Counted from the stretch's first letter, positions 7,145 through 15,896 are shown. The stretch: 19,726 nt of DNA from Cyanothece sp. UBA12306 (GCA_003448685.1 DLXW01000121.1:1-19726); one strand, 5' to 3'. The notes: generated by a model from the sequence alone, not told the origin. A program made the numbers and translations.

Positions 7145-9181
7145 TTATCCAAGATCTTCGACAGAGATCTGAGGTTGAACTTTAACTCGCACCAAAACCG
7201 CCGTAATATTGTCATGGCCATTATGATTGTTAGCAAAGTTTAGCAGTTTTTTGAGTCCTTGTTCTAAGTTATTTCTAGAACTCAGTAACGGGGATAAATA
7301 TTCCTGCCAATAATTCTCGATCAATTCTTGATCAGACAGGCCATCAGAACACAGTAAAAATAAACTGTCTTCTTGAATTTCTAAAAAATGAATATCAGGT
7401 TGAATAAAATTATTGTCGTGGGGACCTAATGCCTGGGTTAATTGGTAAGCATCAGGACGACCATAGGCAATTTCTGGGTCAACTCCATGTTGAATTGCTT
7501 TTTGTCCTACTTCATGATCTACTGTTAGTTGTTCGAGTCCTTCTTGACGAGTTATCCGATAAGCTCTACTGTCACCAACATGGGCGATCGCAATTTTAGT
7601 ATCTTCAACCAAGGCCATCACTAAAGTGGTTCCCATACGACCACTTCCTGCGCTAGAGTTATCTTGATTCACTTCATAAAGGGTTTGATTGGCTAATAGA
7701 ATTCCTTTTAATAGGGTTTCGTGGTTAGGAAACTGTTCTTGCCAATGTTCTTTAAAAAAATGATCTAATGTTTCAACCGCCATTTTACTAGCCACTTCTC
7801 CGGCTGCATGGCCACCCATTCCATCACAAACAATATATAAACCTCGACCTCTTACTTTTTGACCGTGATTATTGAATTCTGTACGAATTTGACTTGATAT
7901 CTCAAAATAATCTTCGTTATGGGGCCTTAATCTTCCTCGATCAGTAATTCCAAACTCACTAAGACTGAGTAATTCCATAGGAAGAACATCAGTTGCTAAT
8001 TCACTGCTGTTTTCGAGAGGTTCACTATCGAGTTCTGAATCTTCCTCTGAATCATTACTAGATTCTTCATTAAAATCATCTAATTCTGGGATTATTTCTG
8101 CTGAAAACTCCGAAAAATCGAGGCTAGAATCTGATTCTGGCTCGATTTGTTCGTCGGGTTCATCTTGTTGTGTAGCTGCTAAGTCTTGTAATTCTAGTCG
8201 CAATTGAGCTAAGTTATCGAGTTTCCCAGTAGCTACTTGGTCAATTAAGATGACTAAGTTAGCTGGTAATGGATATCGAGAGAGATTAAACCATTTTTGC
8301 CATAATCGGGCTAAATCTTGTAAAGAAGGGGCTTTTTCTGGGGGATTTTGATACAATTGTTGTAAACCCAAGCTTTGATCTTCATCGAGCAATAAATTAT
8401 CCTCGATGAGGAGACTCTGACAACAATTAACTGCCGATAAAGCTTTCCAAAGGGTAAGGATTTCGTTGAGCCAATAAACCCTTTGCAGCAAAGGTAAAGA
8501 TTGATTAATCAACACATCTGACAGCTTTTGCCAATGCAGACGATTTGGTAATAAAATGACTTCTCTTTCATCTTCTAGCCAAGCATCATGAACTCTAGGA
8601 ATTTTAGGTGATAAATCTTTGAGAGTTAAATAAGGAACTGCTAAGTCGGGTATCCCCATCTGATGCCACTGAGCAATGATTAACTCTTCTTGTGAAGATG
8701 TACTACCATTGGGAGTATCCCCTACAATTTCTGAACAGCCAGTTAATAAAACCTCTAGCACTGACTTTTGAAGAGGTTGACAATCAATAACTTGTCCTTG
8801 ATAGGTTTGCCCCAGGGGATGATTCTCAAGTAATTTGAGGGGTTGCTCACCTTCTTTCCCTAGAAGTCGATAACGATGTCCAGGATCAAGATAATTACCG
8901 CAGAGGGTTAGGGTTTGGTTCGGTTTGTGCTGTCGATTTTCGACCAACTTATTAGTTTGTTCAGTTAAAAGATCTCCCTGTTCTGAGTCTGGCGACAATT
9001 GTGCAATGATTACTTGCCAAATAGTCCCCACCGATGCACCACATCCTGGACAAGTCACTAATTCCAAAGGAACATCCCTATGGCATTGAGGACAAGATCG
9101 ATGAGTCAATGAGGTTTTACAATGTTGACAAATCAAAGAATTATTGGGATTTTCTGAATAGCATTGGGGACAAACAAGCAT
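7145..9181 (-). CDS. PP2C-family Ser/Thr phosphatase with N-terminal zinc ribbons and kinase-like middle region
   Basis: Metal-dependent protein phosphatase of 678 residues. Residues 1-50 hold two four-cysteine knuckles (C4/C7/C18/C21 and C30/C33/C44/C47), i.e. zinc ribbons. Residues about 95-340 have a faint protein-kinase flavour (YRLLGKEGEQ, LGQTYQG, then SLLIEDNLLLDEDQSLGL) but no HRD or DFG and no convincing VAIK lysine, so an inactive kinase-like domain is my inference. A very acidic linker follows (about 340-400). The PP2C catalytic domain occupies 408-670: DRGRLRPHNED (metal acid in HNED), VCDGMGGHA with D453, GRMGTTL, AHVGDSRAYR, LLCSDGLSD with D613, and GHDNITAVLV with D657. No transmembrane segment is seen. 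The ATG at 9181 begins the first knuckle, and a transposon end lies only 21 bases upstream. Confidence 0.92.
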   Translation of the reverse strand: MLVCPQCYSENPNNSLICQHCKTSLTHRSCPQCHRDVPLELVTCPGCGASVGTIWQVIIAQLSPDSEQGDLLTEQTNKLVENRQHKPNQTLTLCGNYLDPGHRYRLLGKEGEQPLKLLENHPLGQTYQGQVIDCQPLQKSVLEVLLTGCSEIVGDTPNGSTSSQEELIIAQWHQMGIPDLAVPYLTLKDLSPKIPRVHDAWLEDEREVILLPNRLHWQKLSDVLINQSLPLLQRVYWLNEILTLWKALSAVNCCQSLLIEDNLLLDEDQSLGLQQLYQNPPEKAPSLQDLARLWQKWFNLSRYPLPANLVILIDQVATGKLDNLAQLRLELQDLAATQQDEPDEQIEPESDSSLDFSEFSAEIIPELDDFNEESSNDSEEDSELDSEPLENSSELATDVLPMELLSLSEFGITDRGRLRPHNEDYFEISSQIRTEFNNHGQKVRGRGLYIVCDGMGGHAAGEVASKMAVETLDHFFKEHWQEQFPNHETLLKGILLANQTLYEVNQDNSSAGSGRMGTTLVMALVEDTKIAIAHVGDSRAYRITRQEGLEQLTVDHEVGQKAIQHGVDPEIAYGRPDAYQLTQALGPHDNNFIQPDIHFLEIQEDSLFLLCSDGLSDQELIENYWQEYLSPLLSSRNNLEQGLKKLLNFANNHNGHDNITAVLVRVKVQPQISVEDLG

Positions 9182-9202
9182 AGGTTAGGCAAAACCGTGA
9201 TA

Positions 9203-9345
9203 TTGACATCCTCCACTATCGTTATGAGAAGTGGATTCCTAAACCTCGCGATTTAGGTTTCTGCTTCAAGTAAGCTTCCTCTACTCTCAAAAGAGTTTGG
9301 TATTATGTACTTATCCACAGACCGAAACCGCAAGCCCTGCGGCCT
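9203..9345 (-). ncRNA. Possible omega (guide) RNA scaffold of the TnpB-type element
   Basis: TnpB elements make a guide RNA from their right end, whose 3' extension into the flank is the guide. Here the minus strand offers successive stems: CCGCA/TGCGG (9328-9342), ACTCT/AGAGT (9283-9296), CCTAAA/TTTAGG (9239-9256) and CCACT/AGTGG (9213-9234). The guide would start at 9202 and read into the first codons of the phosphatase gene. Transcription is unproved. Confidence 0.3.
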
Positions 9346-9360
9346 TGATTTTTTGAAAAT
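9203..9360 (-). mobile_element. Right end of an IS200/IS605 (TnpB-type) element, remnant
   Basis: Read on the minus strand, this stretch ends in GTGGAGGATGTCAA at 9203, preceded by a hairpin (CCACT/AGTGG) and by GAAGCAGAAACCTAA and GGTTTAGGAATCC. From memory, this order (GAAGCAGAA, a TAGG-stem, a GGAATCC hairpin, GGATGTCAA) is how cyanobacterial IS605-family right ends look; I could not run a comparison. The terminal stem is shorter and less perfect than I would expect, suggesting decay. No transposase gene lies upstream: the only same-strand open frame (9303-9485, 60 codons) is not recognisable as TnpB. Either the element was deleted internally or this is a non-autonomous derivative. The left end was not found. 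Confidence 0.5.
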
Positions 9361-9900
9361 CTCAACAAGGAGAATTTTATTGTGATAAGTTGAGTAAAGG
9401 GAGGCTTTGACCTAATTCCCTTATCCTCACAAATCCTGGCCTGCCAATTGATCTGGGCCATTGCGAGGTTCGCAATTTTTGGCATCAGATTTTATGTCTC
9501 CATAGTCCAGGGTAAGTTATTTAATATCCCCATGGTAGCATAGAAGCTTTAAGTATCAAGACGCTATATTTTCAAGATGGGATTGTAACGCCAATTTTTT
9601 GTTCAATCAAGATGAGCAAGCTACTATTTACTAGCTCTATAAATTCTCTATTATAAAGAATATGATACAATATATAACCGTGTCACATAGTTTAGATAGT
9701 TTTAGTTTTTTAACTCGAAATTGGGTAAAATTTTCGTAAAAACTACAAAAACAGTCTGGGAAATTAAACAAAATTTACCGCGACCATAACTAAGGGTAGA
9801 GGACAAACAAATTTAACATTCTGTGGTGTGAAAAACGCATTTGATTTAAAATACCGCAAGAAGTTCTAGTTAATTGGACTCATTTAACCCTAGGTTTTGA

Positions 9901-9931
9901 GTATTTTAGTATTTTTTGTAAAATACAGGAG
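9901..9931 (+). promoter_or_regulatory. 8-base inverted repeat abutting the ATPase ribosome site
   Basis: GTATTTTA (9901-9908) and TAAAATAC (9919-9926) are a perfect inverted repeat around 10 bases. The ribosome site AGGAG (9927-9931) begins at the very next base, 9 bases before the ATG at 9941. It could be a repressor operator, or an mRNA hairpin that limits ribosome access; nothing in the sequence decides between them. Confidence 0.45.
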
Positions 9932-9940
9932 AATGATTCT

Positions 9941-12889
9941 ATGGTATCTCCTGATAGGCTTGATAGTCCATTACCTTATCTAGGACTGACTTCCGAACAG
10001 GTTAAACTCCATCGAAAACAATTTGGGGTTAATGTTCTAACACCCCCTCAACGTGATCCTTGGTGGAAATTATATTTAGAGAAGTTTGCTGATCCAGTCA
10101 TTCGGATTCTGATCATAGCAGCAATTATTGCCTTAATTGCGGGTATTATCCAAGGAGAATATGCGGAAGCTTTAGGAATTTTAAGTGCTATTTTTTTGTC
10201 AACTAGCTTAGCTTTTTTGAATGAATATCAAGCTAATCAAGAATTTGAATTACTCAATAAAGTTTATGATATTAATCCAGTTAAAGTGATTAGAAATGGG
10301 GCATTCGCTCAAATTTCTTGCCAAGATTTAGTAGTGGGAGATATTGCTTATATTGAACATGGTAATGAAGTTCCAGCAGATGGAGAAGTCTTAGATGAGG
10401 TTTCTTTATATCTTGATCAATCTAAAATTACAGGGGAATCTGTACCGACAAAAAAAATCACTAAAACAGCACAAAAATCTACCTTGGCAGACAATTCAAC
10501 TTATTCTAATTTCAAACTTTATCGAAGTACAATTGTTACCCAAGGCTATGGTTTTTTTGAAGTCACAGCAGTGGGAGATAATACGGAAATTGGAAAACTA
10601 GCACAAGCTGTAGTTGCTATTGAAATAGGAGAATTAACTCCTTTAACTATTCAGTTAGAAAAATTAAGTAAACTAATTGGTATTGTTGGATTATTAGTAT
10701 CTAGTTTGATATTTTTTGCCCTTTTAATTCGAGGTATCTTAATAGAAGAATTAAACCTAACATCTTCTCAATTATATTTAGTTGCTTTAATGATTTCAAG
10801 TATAATCATAGTTTTAAGTCCAGTTTGGCTTCCTATTATTAATGATGGCTTAAATTCTGCTGGTTTAATTATTGATATTCCTGAGTTATTTAAAAAAAGT
10901 AATTTAGAACAATGGATACTTAGCTCATTATTGGCAGTTGGACTATTATTATTAGGGATAATTCCTAGTTATTTTCAAATATGGGGACTTGATATTACGT
11001 CAATTATCTTGCCTCAAGATATAGGAATAACTATACTTAATTATTTTATGGTAGCAGTGACAATTATTGTAGTTGCTGTTCCTGAAGGGTTAGCTATGAG
11101 TGTTACTTTATCTCTCGCTTATAGTGTGCGAAAAATGTCTGCTTCTAATAATTTAGTACGTCGCATGAATGCTTGTGAAACTCTTGGTGCAGTTACGGTT
11201 ATTTGTGCAGATAAAACAGGAACTGTCACTCAAAATAAAATGCAGGTTAAAAAAGCTGATTTTGCTTTTCTTGATGATTCTAATTCACAACAACTAGAAC
11301 ATAATAAACAGCTACTTTATGAAGGAATTTCTGCTAATAGCACTGCTGATTTAGAAAAACAAAATTCTCAATCTTCTCGCCCTATTGGTAATGTCACAGA
11401 AGGAGCATTATTATTGTGGTTAGAAGAACAAAATATTAATTATTTGCAGTATAGAAATAATTTTGAAACTTTCGGTGAAATAACTTTTTCTGCTGAAAAT
11501 AAATATATGGCTACAGCTGGAAAATCATCAGTAATTGATCGTAATATTCTTTATTTAAAAGGAGCTCCAGAAATTATTTTATCCCGCTGTTCTCACCAAT
11601 TAACTAAAAAAGGGATTGAACCATTAGAAGATTATAATTTGATTTTGAATTCTATTGAGCAATATCAAAACCGAGGGATGAGAACTTTAGGATTTGCTTA
11701 TAATTCTTTGGACTCTAAACTAATAACATTAGAGGTTAAAAAATTAGATCATAATTTAGTGTGGCTAGGATTTGTTGGGATTATAGATCCTTTACGTCCT
11801 GATGTTAAACTAGCTTTGCAAAATTGCTTAAAAGCAGGAATTGAAGTTAAAATTGTTACAGGAGATAGTAATAAAACAGCTCAAGAAATTGCTCGGATGA
11901 TTAATTTATATTCGACAGAAGATGAGTTAAATAATAGAGTTGTGAATTTAACAGGACAGGAATTTGCTCAACTTAGCGATCAAGAAGCAAAAGAAGCTAT
12001 TAAATCATTAAAAGTGCTTTCTAGGGCAACTCCTTTGGATAAACTGAGATTAGTTAGATTGTTACAACAAAATGGCGAAGTTGTGGCAGTAACAGGGGAT
12101 GGAACTAATGATGCAGCAGCTTTAAAGCAAGCACAAGTTGGGTTAGCGATGGGAAGTGGAACTGCGATCGCTAAAGAAGCAAGTGAGATGATTCTTTTGG
12201 ATGATTCTTTTACCAGTATTGTCACAGGAGTAATGTGGGGACGTTCTTTATATGAAAATATTCAACGATTTATCCTGTTCCAATTAACCATTAATCTTGT
12301 TGCTTTAGGAATTGCTTTATTAGGTCCATTTATTGGTATATCTTTACCCCTAACTGTAACACAAATGTTATGGATTAATTTAATTATGGATAGCTTTGCT
12401 GCTTTAGCATTAGCAACAGAACCTCCTCATTGGCAAGTCATGGAACGTCAACCACGTAATCCTCAAAATTTTATTATTTCTAACACAATGTTAGAAAGTA
12501 TATTAACTACAGGATTAGGATTTTTAAGCTTTATGGTAGGCTTTTTAGTCTATTTACAAAGGGATAACCAAGTTACTGATTATGAACTGTCTGTGTTCTT
12601 TGCTGTCTTTGTTTTATTACAATTTTGGAATCTATTTAATGCTCGAAGTTTTGGGTTGCAACAATCAGCTATTCTAGGACTAGAAAAAAATCTGGCTTTT
12701 GTTGGTATTGCAACAGCAATCTTTTTCGGACAAATTATTATTATTCAATGGGGAAATAAAATATTTTGGACTGTTCCCCTTTCCTGGCAAGATTGGATTA
12801 TTATTATTTTGGGAACTTCAATAGTTCTTTGGTTGGGAGAAATTAGGCGTTTTATCAAGCGAGTTAATAATAGGACAATTAATAATTAG
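9941..12889 (+). CDS. PMCA-type calcium-transporting P-type ATPase
   Basis: P2-type cation pump, probably exporting Ca2+ across the plasma or thylakoid membrane. 982 residues. Actuator motif TGES 164-167; phosphorylation site DKTGT 424-428; nucleotide-binding KGAPE 540-544; hinge TGDGTND 718-724; M4 motif VPEGLAMSV near 380-388, with PEGLA where animal PMCA has PEGLP. M6 has NLIMDSFAALALATEPP (N813, D817), the plasma-membrane Ca2+-ATPase calcium-site signature. Late helices include FVLLQFWNLFNARSF, as in PMCA. No autoinhibitory calmodulin tail. The oddity is about 100 residues between M3 (245-263) and M4 (364-385), holding two more hydrophobic stretches (about 278-300 and 325-345). AGGAG precedes the ATG by 9 bases. 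The Uma2 gene follows after 31 bases on the same strand. Confidence 0.93.
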   Translation: MVSPDRLDSPLPYLGLTSEQVKLHRKQFGVNVLTPPQRDPWWKLYLEKFADPVIRILIIAAIIALIAGIIQGEYAEALGILSAIFLSTSLAFLNEYQANQEFELLNKVYDINPVKVIRNGAFAQISCQDLVVGDIAYIEHGNEVPADGEVLDEVSLYLDQSKITGESVPTKKITKTAQKSTLADNSTYSNFKLYRSTIVTQGYGFFEVTAVGDNTEIGKLAQAVVAIEIGELTPLTIQLEKLSKLIGIVGLLVSSLIFFALLIRGILIEELNLTSSQLYLVALMISSIIIVLSPVWLPIINDGLNSAGLIIDIPELFKKSNLEQWILSSLLAVGLLLLGIIPSYFQIWGLDITSIILPQDIGITILNYFMVAVTIIVVAVPEGLAMSVTLSLAYSVRKMSASNNLVRRMNACETLGAVTVICADKTGTVTQNKMQVKKADFAFLDDSNSQQLEHNKQLLYEGISANSTADLEKQNSQSSRPIGNVTEGALLLWLEEQNINYLQYRNNFETFGEITFSAENKYMATAGKSSVIDRNILYLKGAPEIILSRCSHQLTKKGIEPLEDYNLILNSIEQYQNRGMRTLGFAYNSLDSKLITLEVKKLDHNLVWLGFVGIIDPLRPDVKLALQNCLKAGIEVKIVTGDSNKTAQEIARMINLYSTEDELNNRVVNLTGQEFAQLSDQEAKEAIKSLKVLSRATPLDKLRLVRLLQQNGEVVAVTGDGTNDAAALKQAQVGLAMGSGTAIAKEASEMILLDDSFTSIVTGVMWGRSLYENIQRFILFQLTINLVALGIALLGPFIGISLPLTVTQMLWINLIMDSFAALALATEPPHWQVMERQPRNPQNFIISNTMLESILTTGLGFLSFMVGFLVYLQRDNQVTDYELSVFFAVFVLLQFWNLFNARSFGLQQSAILGLEKNLAFVGIATAIFFGQIIIIQWGNKIFWTVPLSWQDWIIIILGTSIVLWLGEIRRFIKRVNNRTINN

Positions 12890-12926
12890 ATCTTTAACTT
12901 TTGCTATTTAATGTAAGGGAATGAAG

Positions 12927-13517
12927 ATGAAGACACTTATTGTTAATAAAAGTAGGGCGCTAAAAGAACAAAAATTTACTTTGCCTGGTTATTATAATTG
13001 GCAAAAATTTAAAGCTATTCAGTCTTTAATAGAACAACAAGCAGGGGTAAAAATTTGCTATTTAGACGGAGTAATTGAGTTAATGACTTTAGGAGAAGAA
13101 CATGAAAAAATCAAAAGTATGATTGCTATTTTATTGGGAATCTATTTTTGGCAAAAAGATATTGAGTTTATTCCAGTAGGTAGTGCTACTCGTGAGTCAG
13201 CAGAAGAAGAAGTATCTTTTGAACCAGATGAGTCGTATTATATTGGGGAGAAAAAAGAACATCCTGATTTAGCAATCGAGGTTAATATTACCAGTGGTAG
13301 TGTTAAAAAACTAGAAAAATATCGACGGTTTCAGATTCAAGAGGTTTGGATCTGGCAAGATAATAAATTTTCTCTCTATTCTTTACAAGATAATCAATAT
13401 ACCCAAATTTTTCAGAGTAAATTATTGCCTAATTTGAATTTTAAATTATTAGAAGATTGTGTCTTAATGCCTTCTCAACTCGAAGCTACTAAAATATTTA
13501 GTAATAGTGTTCATTAA
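12927..13517 (+). CDS. Uma2-family (DUF820) putative restriction-endonuclease-fold protein
   Basis: A member of the Uma2 family, greatly expanded in cyanobacteria, with a PD-(D/E)XK nuclease fold but an unproved role. Family features: the N-terminal YYNWQKFKAI and YLDGVIELM, HEKIKSMIAILL helix, FIPVGSATRES, then HPDLAIEVN (catalytic-type D and E), followed by KKLEKYRRFQIQEVWIW, which carries the usual lysine and Tyr-Trp strand. 196 residues from the chosen start. ATG codons occur at 12921 and 12927; the AAGGGA at 12915-12920 touches the first but is 6 bases before the second, so 12927 is favoured. It lies just behind the ATPase and may be cotranscribed. AT-rich like the ATPase, in contrast to lpdA. 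Confidence 0.85.
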   Translation: MKTLIVNKSRALKEQKFTLPGYYNWQKFKAIQSLIEQQAGVKICYLDGVIELMTLGEEHEKIKSMIAILLGIYFWQKDIEFIPVGSATRESAEEEVSFEPDESYYIGEKKEHPDLAIEVNITSGSVKKLEKYRRFQIQEVWIWQDNKFSLYSLQDNQYTQIFQSKLLPNLNFKLLEDCVLMPSQLEATKIFSNSVH

Positions 13518-13547
13518 AAGCAAGGATGTCAAGGGGAAATTAGCAAT

Positions 13548-13559
13548 AGTTAATTAACT
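13548..13559. repeat. 12-base palindrome AGTTAATTAACT
   Basis: A perfect palindrome 31 bases after the Uma2 stop. A second inverted repeat, TAGTC/GACTA (13578-13597), follows. Either could mark a weak transcript end, but no T run follows. Confidence 0.4.
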
Positions 13560-13638
13560 GTAAGCTAATAATAAAGTTAGTCCTTTAGAGGCGACTAGGA
13601 GACATCAGCAAAAATATATCTAATTAGGATTGTAACTT

Positions 13639-13920
13639 ATGAATGAACCCGTAACAGTCACTTACTCAATAGAAGAAATGTTCTCTAGATTGGAACAGAA
13701 AATGGACAAATTAGAGGGCAAACTAGATAAACAAACGGAAGATATCGCAACGATTAAAGCTACTTTACAGACACAACAGCCATTAATTCAAAAAATCCCC
13801 GATTTAGCCGAAAAAGTAGGCGAATTAAAGAACTGGAGACAAATAGTTATTATTACTGTGACCGCTACCGTTAGTGGTGTCATTGGTTGGTTTATTCGAG
13901 GGGGAACTTTCAAACCTTGA
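13639..13920 (+). CDS. Small coiled-coil protein with one C-terminal membrane helix
   Basis: 93 residues, no named family that I can give with confidence. Residues about 8-65 are strongly helical with a heptad pattern (MFSRLEQKMDKLEGKLDKQT, then IATIKATLQTQQPLIQKIPD). A single hydrophobic helix follows (IVIITVTATVSGVIGWFI, about 71-88) and ends in a short basic tail, so it is probably a tail-anchored membrane protein. Small proteins of this build are common in cyanobacteria and some resemble phage hemolysin (XhlA-like) or secretion/coat accessory proteins. AGGA lies 10 bases before the ATG. The Uma2 gene ends 121 bases upstream. Confidence 0.75.
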   Translation: MNEPVTVTYSIEEMFSRLEQKMDKLEGKLDKQTEDIATIKATLQTQQPLIQKIPDLAEKVGELKNWRQIVIITVTATVSGVIGWFIRGGTFKP

Positions 13921-13993
13921 CATATATGTATTTCAAGGAAGCATTTCCCAATGTTTTGAAGTTTGCATTTTCTCAATTTCTAACGAATACTAA

Positions 13994-14010
13994 GGTGGGC
14001 AATGCCCACC
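13994..14010 (-). terminator. GC-rich hairpin behind lpdA
   Basis: GGTGGGC (13994-14000) and GCCCACC (14004-14010) form a perfect 7-base stem with a 3-base loop, 7 bases after the lpdA stop. The T run that a canonical intrinsic terminator needs is missing, so it is a probable 3' end or stabiliser; similar hairpins are dispersed in cyanobacterial intergenic DNA. Confidence 0.5.
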
Positions 14011-14016
14011 CTAAAA

Positions 14017-15447
14017 TTAAACGGCTGTTTCAGCCCGTTTAAAGGCTTCATCGAGGACTTCCGATAAAGTGGGGTGAGTATGGATATTAAAGGCTAAATT
14101 GGTTACAGATTGACGTTGGGCGATCGCATTAGCGGCTTCTTGGATTAAATCTGAGGCATGAATACCGATAATATGAACTCCCAATAATTCCCCCGTATCC
14201 TGACGATAAACCACCTTAGCAATACCGTCGGTTTCTGCTTCAGCTAGGGCCTTAGAATTGCCTTTAAAATAGGTTTTAACTGAGGCTACGGTGAAGCCTT
14301 CTTGTTCCCCTAATTCCTTCGCTTGGGGTTCAGTTAACCCGACGTAACTAATTTCGGGATGGGTAAAGGCTGCGGCTGGAATACTACGATAATCAATAGT
14401 TTTATCATGGCCACAGATATTTTCTACGGCAATTACGCCCTGTCCCGATGCAGCATGGGCTAACATCATTTTACCGGTTGCGTCTCCCACTGCCCACAAA
14501 TGAGGTACAGGTTCCCCATCTCTGAGGACTTCTAAGCGATCGTTAACGGGAATAAAACCCCGTTGGGTTTCAATACCAATATTTTCTAAACCTAAATTTT
14601 TTGTGGCTGGAATACGTCCTGTGGCCACTAAACAAGCATCCACTTCCAGGACATTAATCACCTCTTTAGTCTTAGCATCGGTTAGTTCAATGGTAACGGG
14701 AGATCCTGGGGTAATTTTCGTGGCAAAAACCCCTGAATAGGTTTCAATATCACGAGGTTTAATTAATATCCGTTGGGCAATTTTAGAGATATCGGGATCA
14801 AAACCTGGCATCAGATCATCTAAAGCTTCAATCATGGTGACTTCGCAGCCTAAAGCCGTGTAAATGTCCGAAAATTCCAGACCAATGTAACCACTACCAA
14901 TAATCGCGATCCATTGGGGCAATGTTTCTAGTTTAACCGCTTCATCGCTAGTAAAAACCGTTTTATGGTCAATTTCGATGCCACGGGGAACAAAAGGCAC
15001 CGAACCTGGACAGAGCATAATATCTTTAGCGGTTATTACCTTTTCCCCATTATCTGTCAGAACGCTAACCTTTTGAGTATCAAGGATTTTGCCCCAACCG
15101 TTAATAATATCGACCTTGAGACGTTTTAAACTATTGGTAAGATCGCCGCGAATTTTATTAACCAAATTGGTGGCATGATCGGCGATCGCTTCTCGTTGAA
15201 AACTAACTCCATCGACTTGAATACCTAAACTATTAAGATGGTGAGTATCTTGTAATTCTCTGACCCTTCCTGAGGCCGATAGAAGGGCTTTGGAGGGAAT
15301 ACAGCCTCGGTTAACACAAGTTCCTCCCATATCTTTTGCTTCGATAATGGCAGTTTTTAGGCCACATTGAACAGCGTGGATCGCTGCACCATGGCCTCCC
15401 ACTCCAGCGCCGATAATCACTAAATCATAATCAAATTGTTCGCTCAT
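14017..15447 (-). CDS. lpdA: Dihydrolipoyl dehydrogenase (E3)
   Basis: Flavoenzyme that reoxidises dihydrolipoamide with NAD+, serving as E3 of pyruvate and other 2-oxoacid dehydrogenases and of the glycine cleavage system. 476 residues, normal length. FAD-binding GAGVGG (13-18); redox disulfide in [13 protein letters not shown] (C44, C49); NAD-binding [13 protein letters not shown] motif [10 protein letters not shown]-terminal active-site HTHPTLSE (H456/H458 and E463). It resembles the cyanobacterial E3 more than plant mitochondrial ones. A good ribosome site (GGGAG) lies a few bases before the ATG. E1 and E2 genes are absent, as usual in cyanobacteria, where lpdA stands alone. The opposite intergenic region (15448-15896) is AT-rich. 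Confidence 0.96.
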   Translation of the reverse strand: MSEQFDYDLVIIGAGVGGHGAAIHAVQCGLKTAIIEAKDMGGTCVNRGCIPSKALLSASGRVRELQDTHHLNSLGIQVDGVSFQREAIADHATNLVNKIRGDLTNSLKRLKVDIINGWGKILDTQKVSVLTDNGEKVITAKDIMLCPGSVPFVPRGIEIDHKTVFTSDEAVKLETLPQWIAIIGSGYIGLEFSDIYTALGCEVTMIEALDDLMPGFDPDISKIAQRILIKPRDIETYSGVFATKITPGSPVTIELTDAKTKEVINVLEVDACLVATGRIPATKNLGLENIGIETQRGFIPVNDRLEVLRDGEPVPHLWAVGDATGKMMLAHAASGQGVIAVENICGHDKTIDYRSIPAAAFTHPEISYVGLTEPQAKELGEQEGFTVASVKTYFKGNSKALAEAETDGIAKVVYRQDTGELLGVHIIGIHASDLIQEAANAIAQRQSVTNLAFNIHTHPTLSEVLDEAFKRAETAV

Positions 15448-15896
15448 AAACTCTCCCTTGCCAAAATAGTTGAATGCTTAGTTATGGTTAGAATCCCATG
15501 TCTATTTCTATAAAGAAATTAATTGTTCTTTCTATTTTCTCATACTAATGAACCCAAACACCCCAAATTTTTCAGATATTACTTTTAGACAAATCATCAG
15601 CAAATACAAAATCTGTAACTAAGTTAAAACAATGCTTTGAGCAGAGGTGGCATGATTTTATCCGAATCTTGTCCGAACACCTAATACTTGCTCATTTGTT
15701 TTCTAGATTATTGAGTTTCTCTTTGAGATGACTTGGGTTATTCTTCTCCCTAGACTGATGCAAGACTCGATCTACGTCTATTAATCATTATAATTGGGTA
15801 AATCTCTCAAGAGTTTTTTGTTTTTTTGTTTTTTTGTCGATAATTTGCTACATTAAGACTGACAAAAAAAACAATTGACTTAAAGTTTGGTGTCCC
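15448..15896. other. Divergent intergenic region, lpdA / CNB protein
   Basis: 449 bases with no open frame that I can support. Positions 15813-15836 are three units of G followed by 6-7 T. Probable promoters for both genes lie here, but none is convincing by eye. Confidence 0.5.
15829..15870 (+). promoter_or_regulatory. 10-base inverted repeat before the CNB-domain gene
   Basis: TTTTTTTGTC (15829-15838) and GACAAAAAAA (15861-15870) are exact reverse complements around 22 bases, ending 26 bases before the ATG at 15897. The inner segment holds a TACATT that could be a -10 box. An operator or an mRNA hairpin both fit. Confidence 0.4.

Larger units (their letters stand above)
9182..9940. other. 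Intergenic region between the phosphatase and the ATPase
   Basis: 759 bases between divergent genes. The first third is the transposon right end. Positions 9361-9540 may be further element sequence, with CTCAACAAG and TTGTGATAAGTTGAG but no readable gene. Positions 9541-9900 are AT-rich, with no gene that I can support; AT-rich -10-like strings such as GATACAATATATAAC (9663-9677) make promoter calls unsafe. Confidence 0.5.

Noticed and set aside
9303-9485. Open frame of 60 codons on the minus strand inside the transposon remnant
   Set aside because: No recognisable TnpB C-terminus and it overlaps the structured right end; probably chance or relict frame.
11980-12225. Minus-strand open frame of 81 codons
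   Set aside because: Antisense shadow of the ATPase hinge region, which has clear family motifs.
12921-12926. First ATG of the Uma2 gene as start
   Set aside because: The AAGGGA site touches it, while the ATG at 12927 has a proper 6-base spacing; the difference is only two residues.
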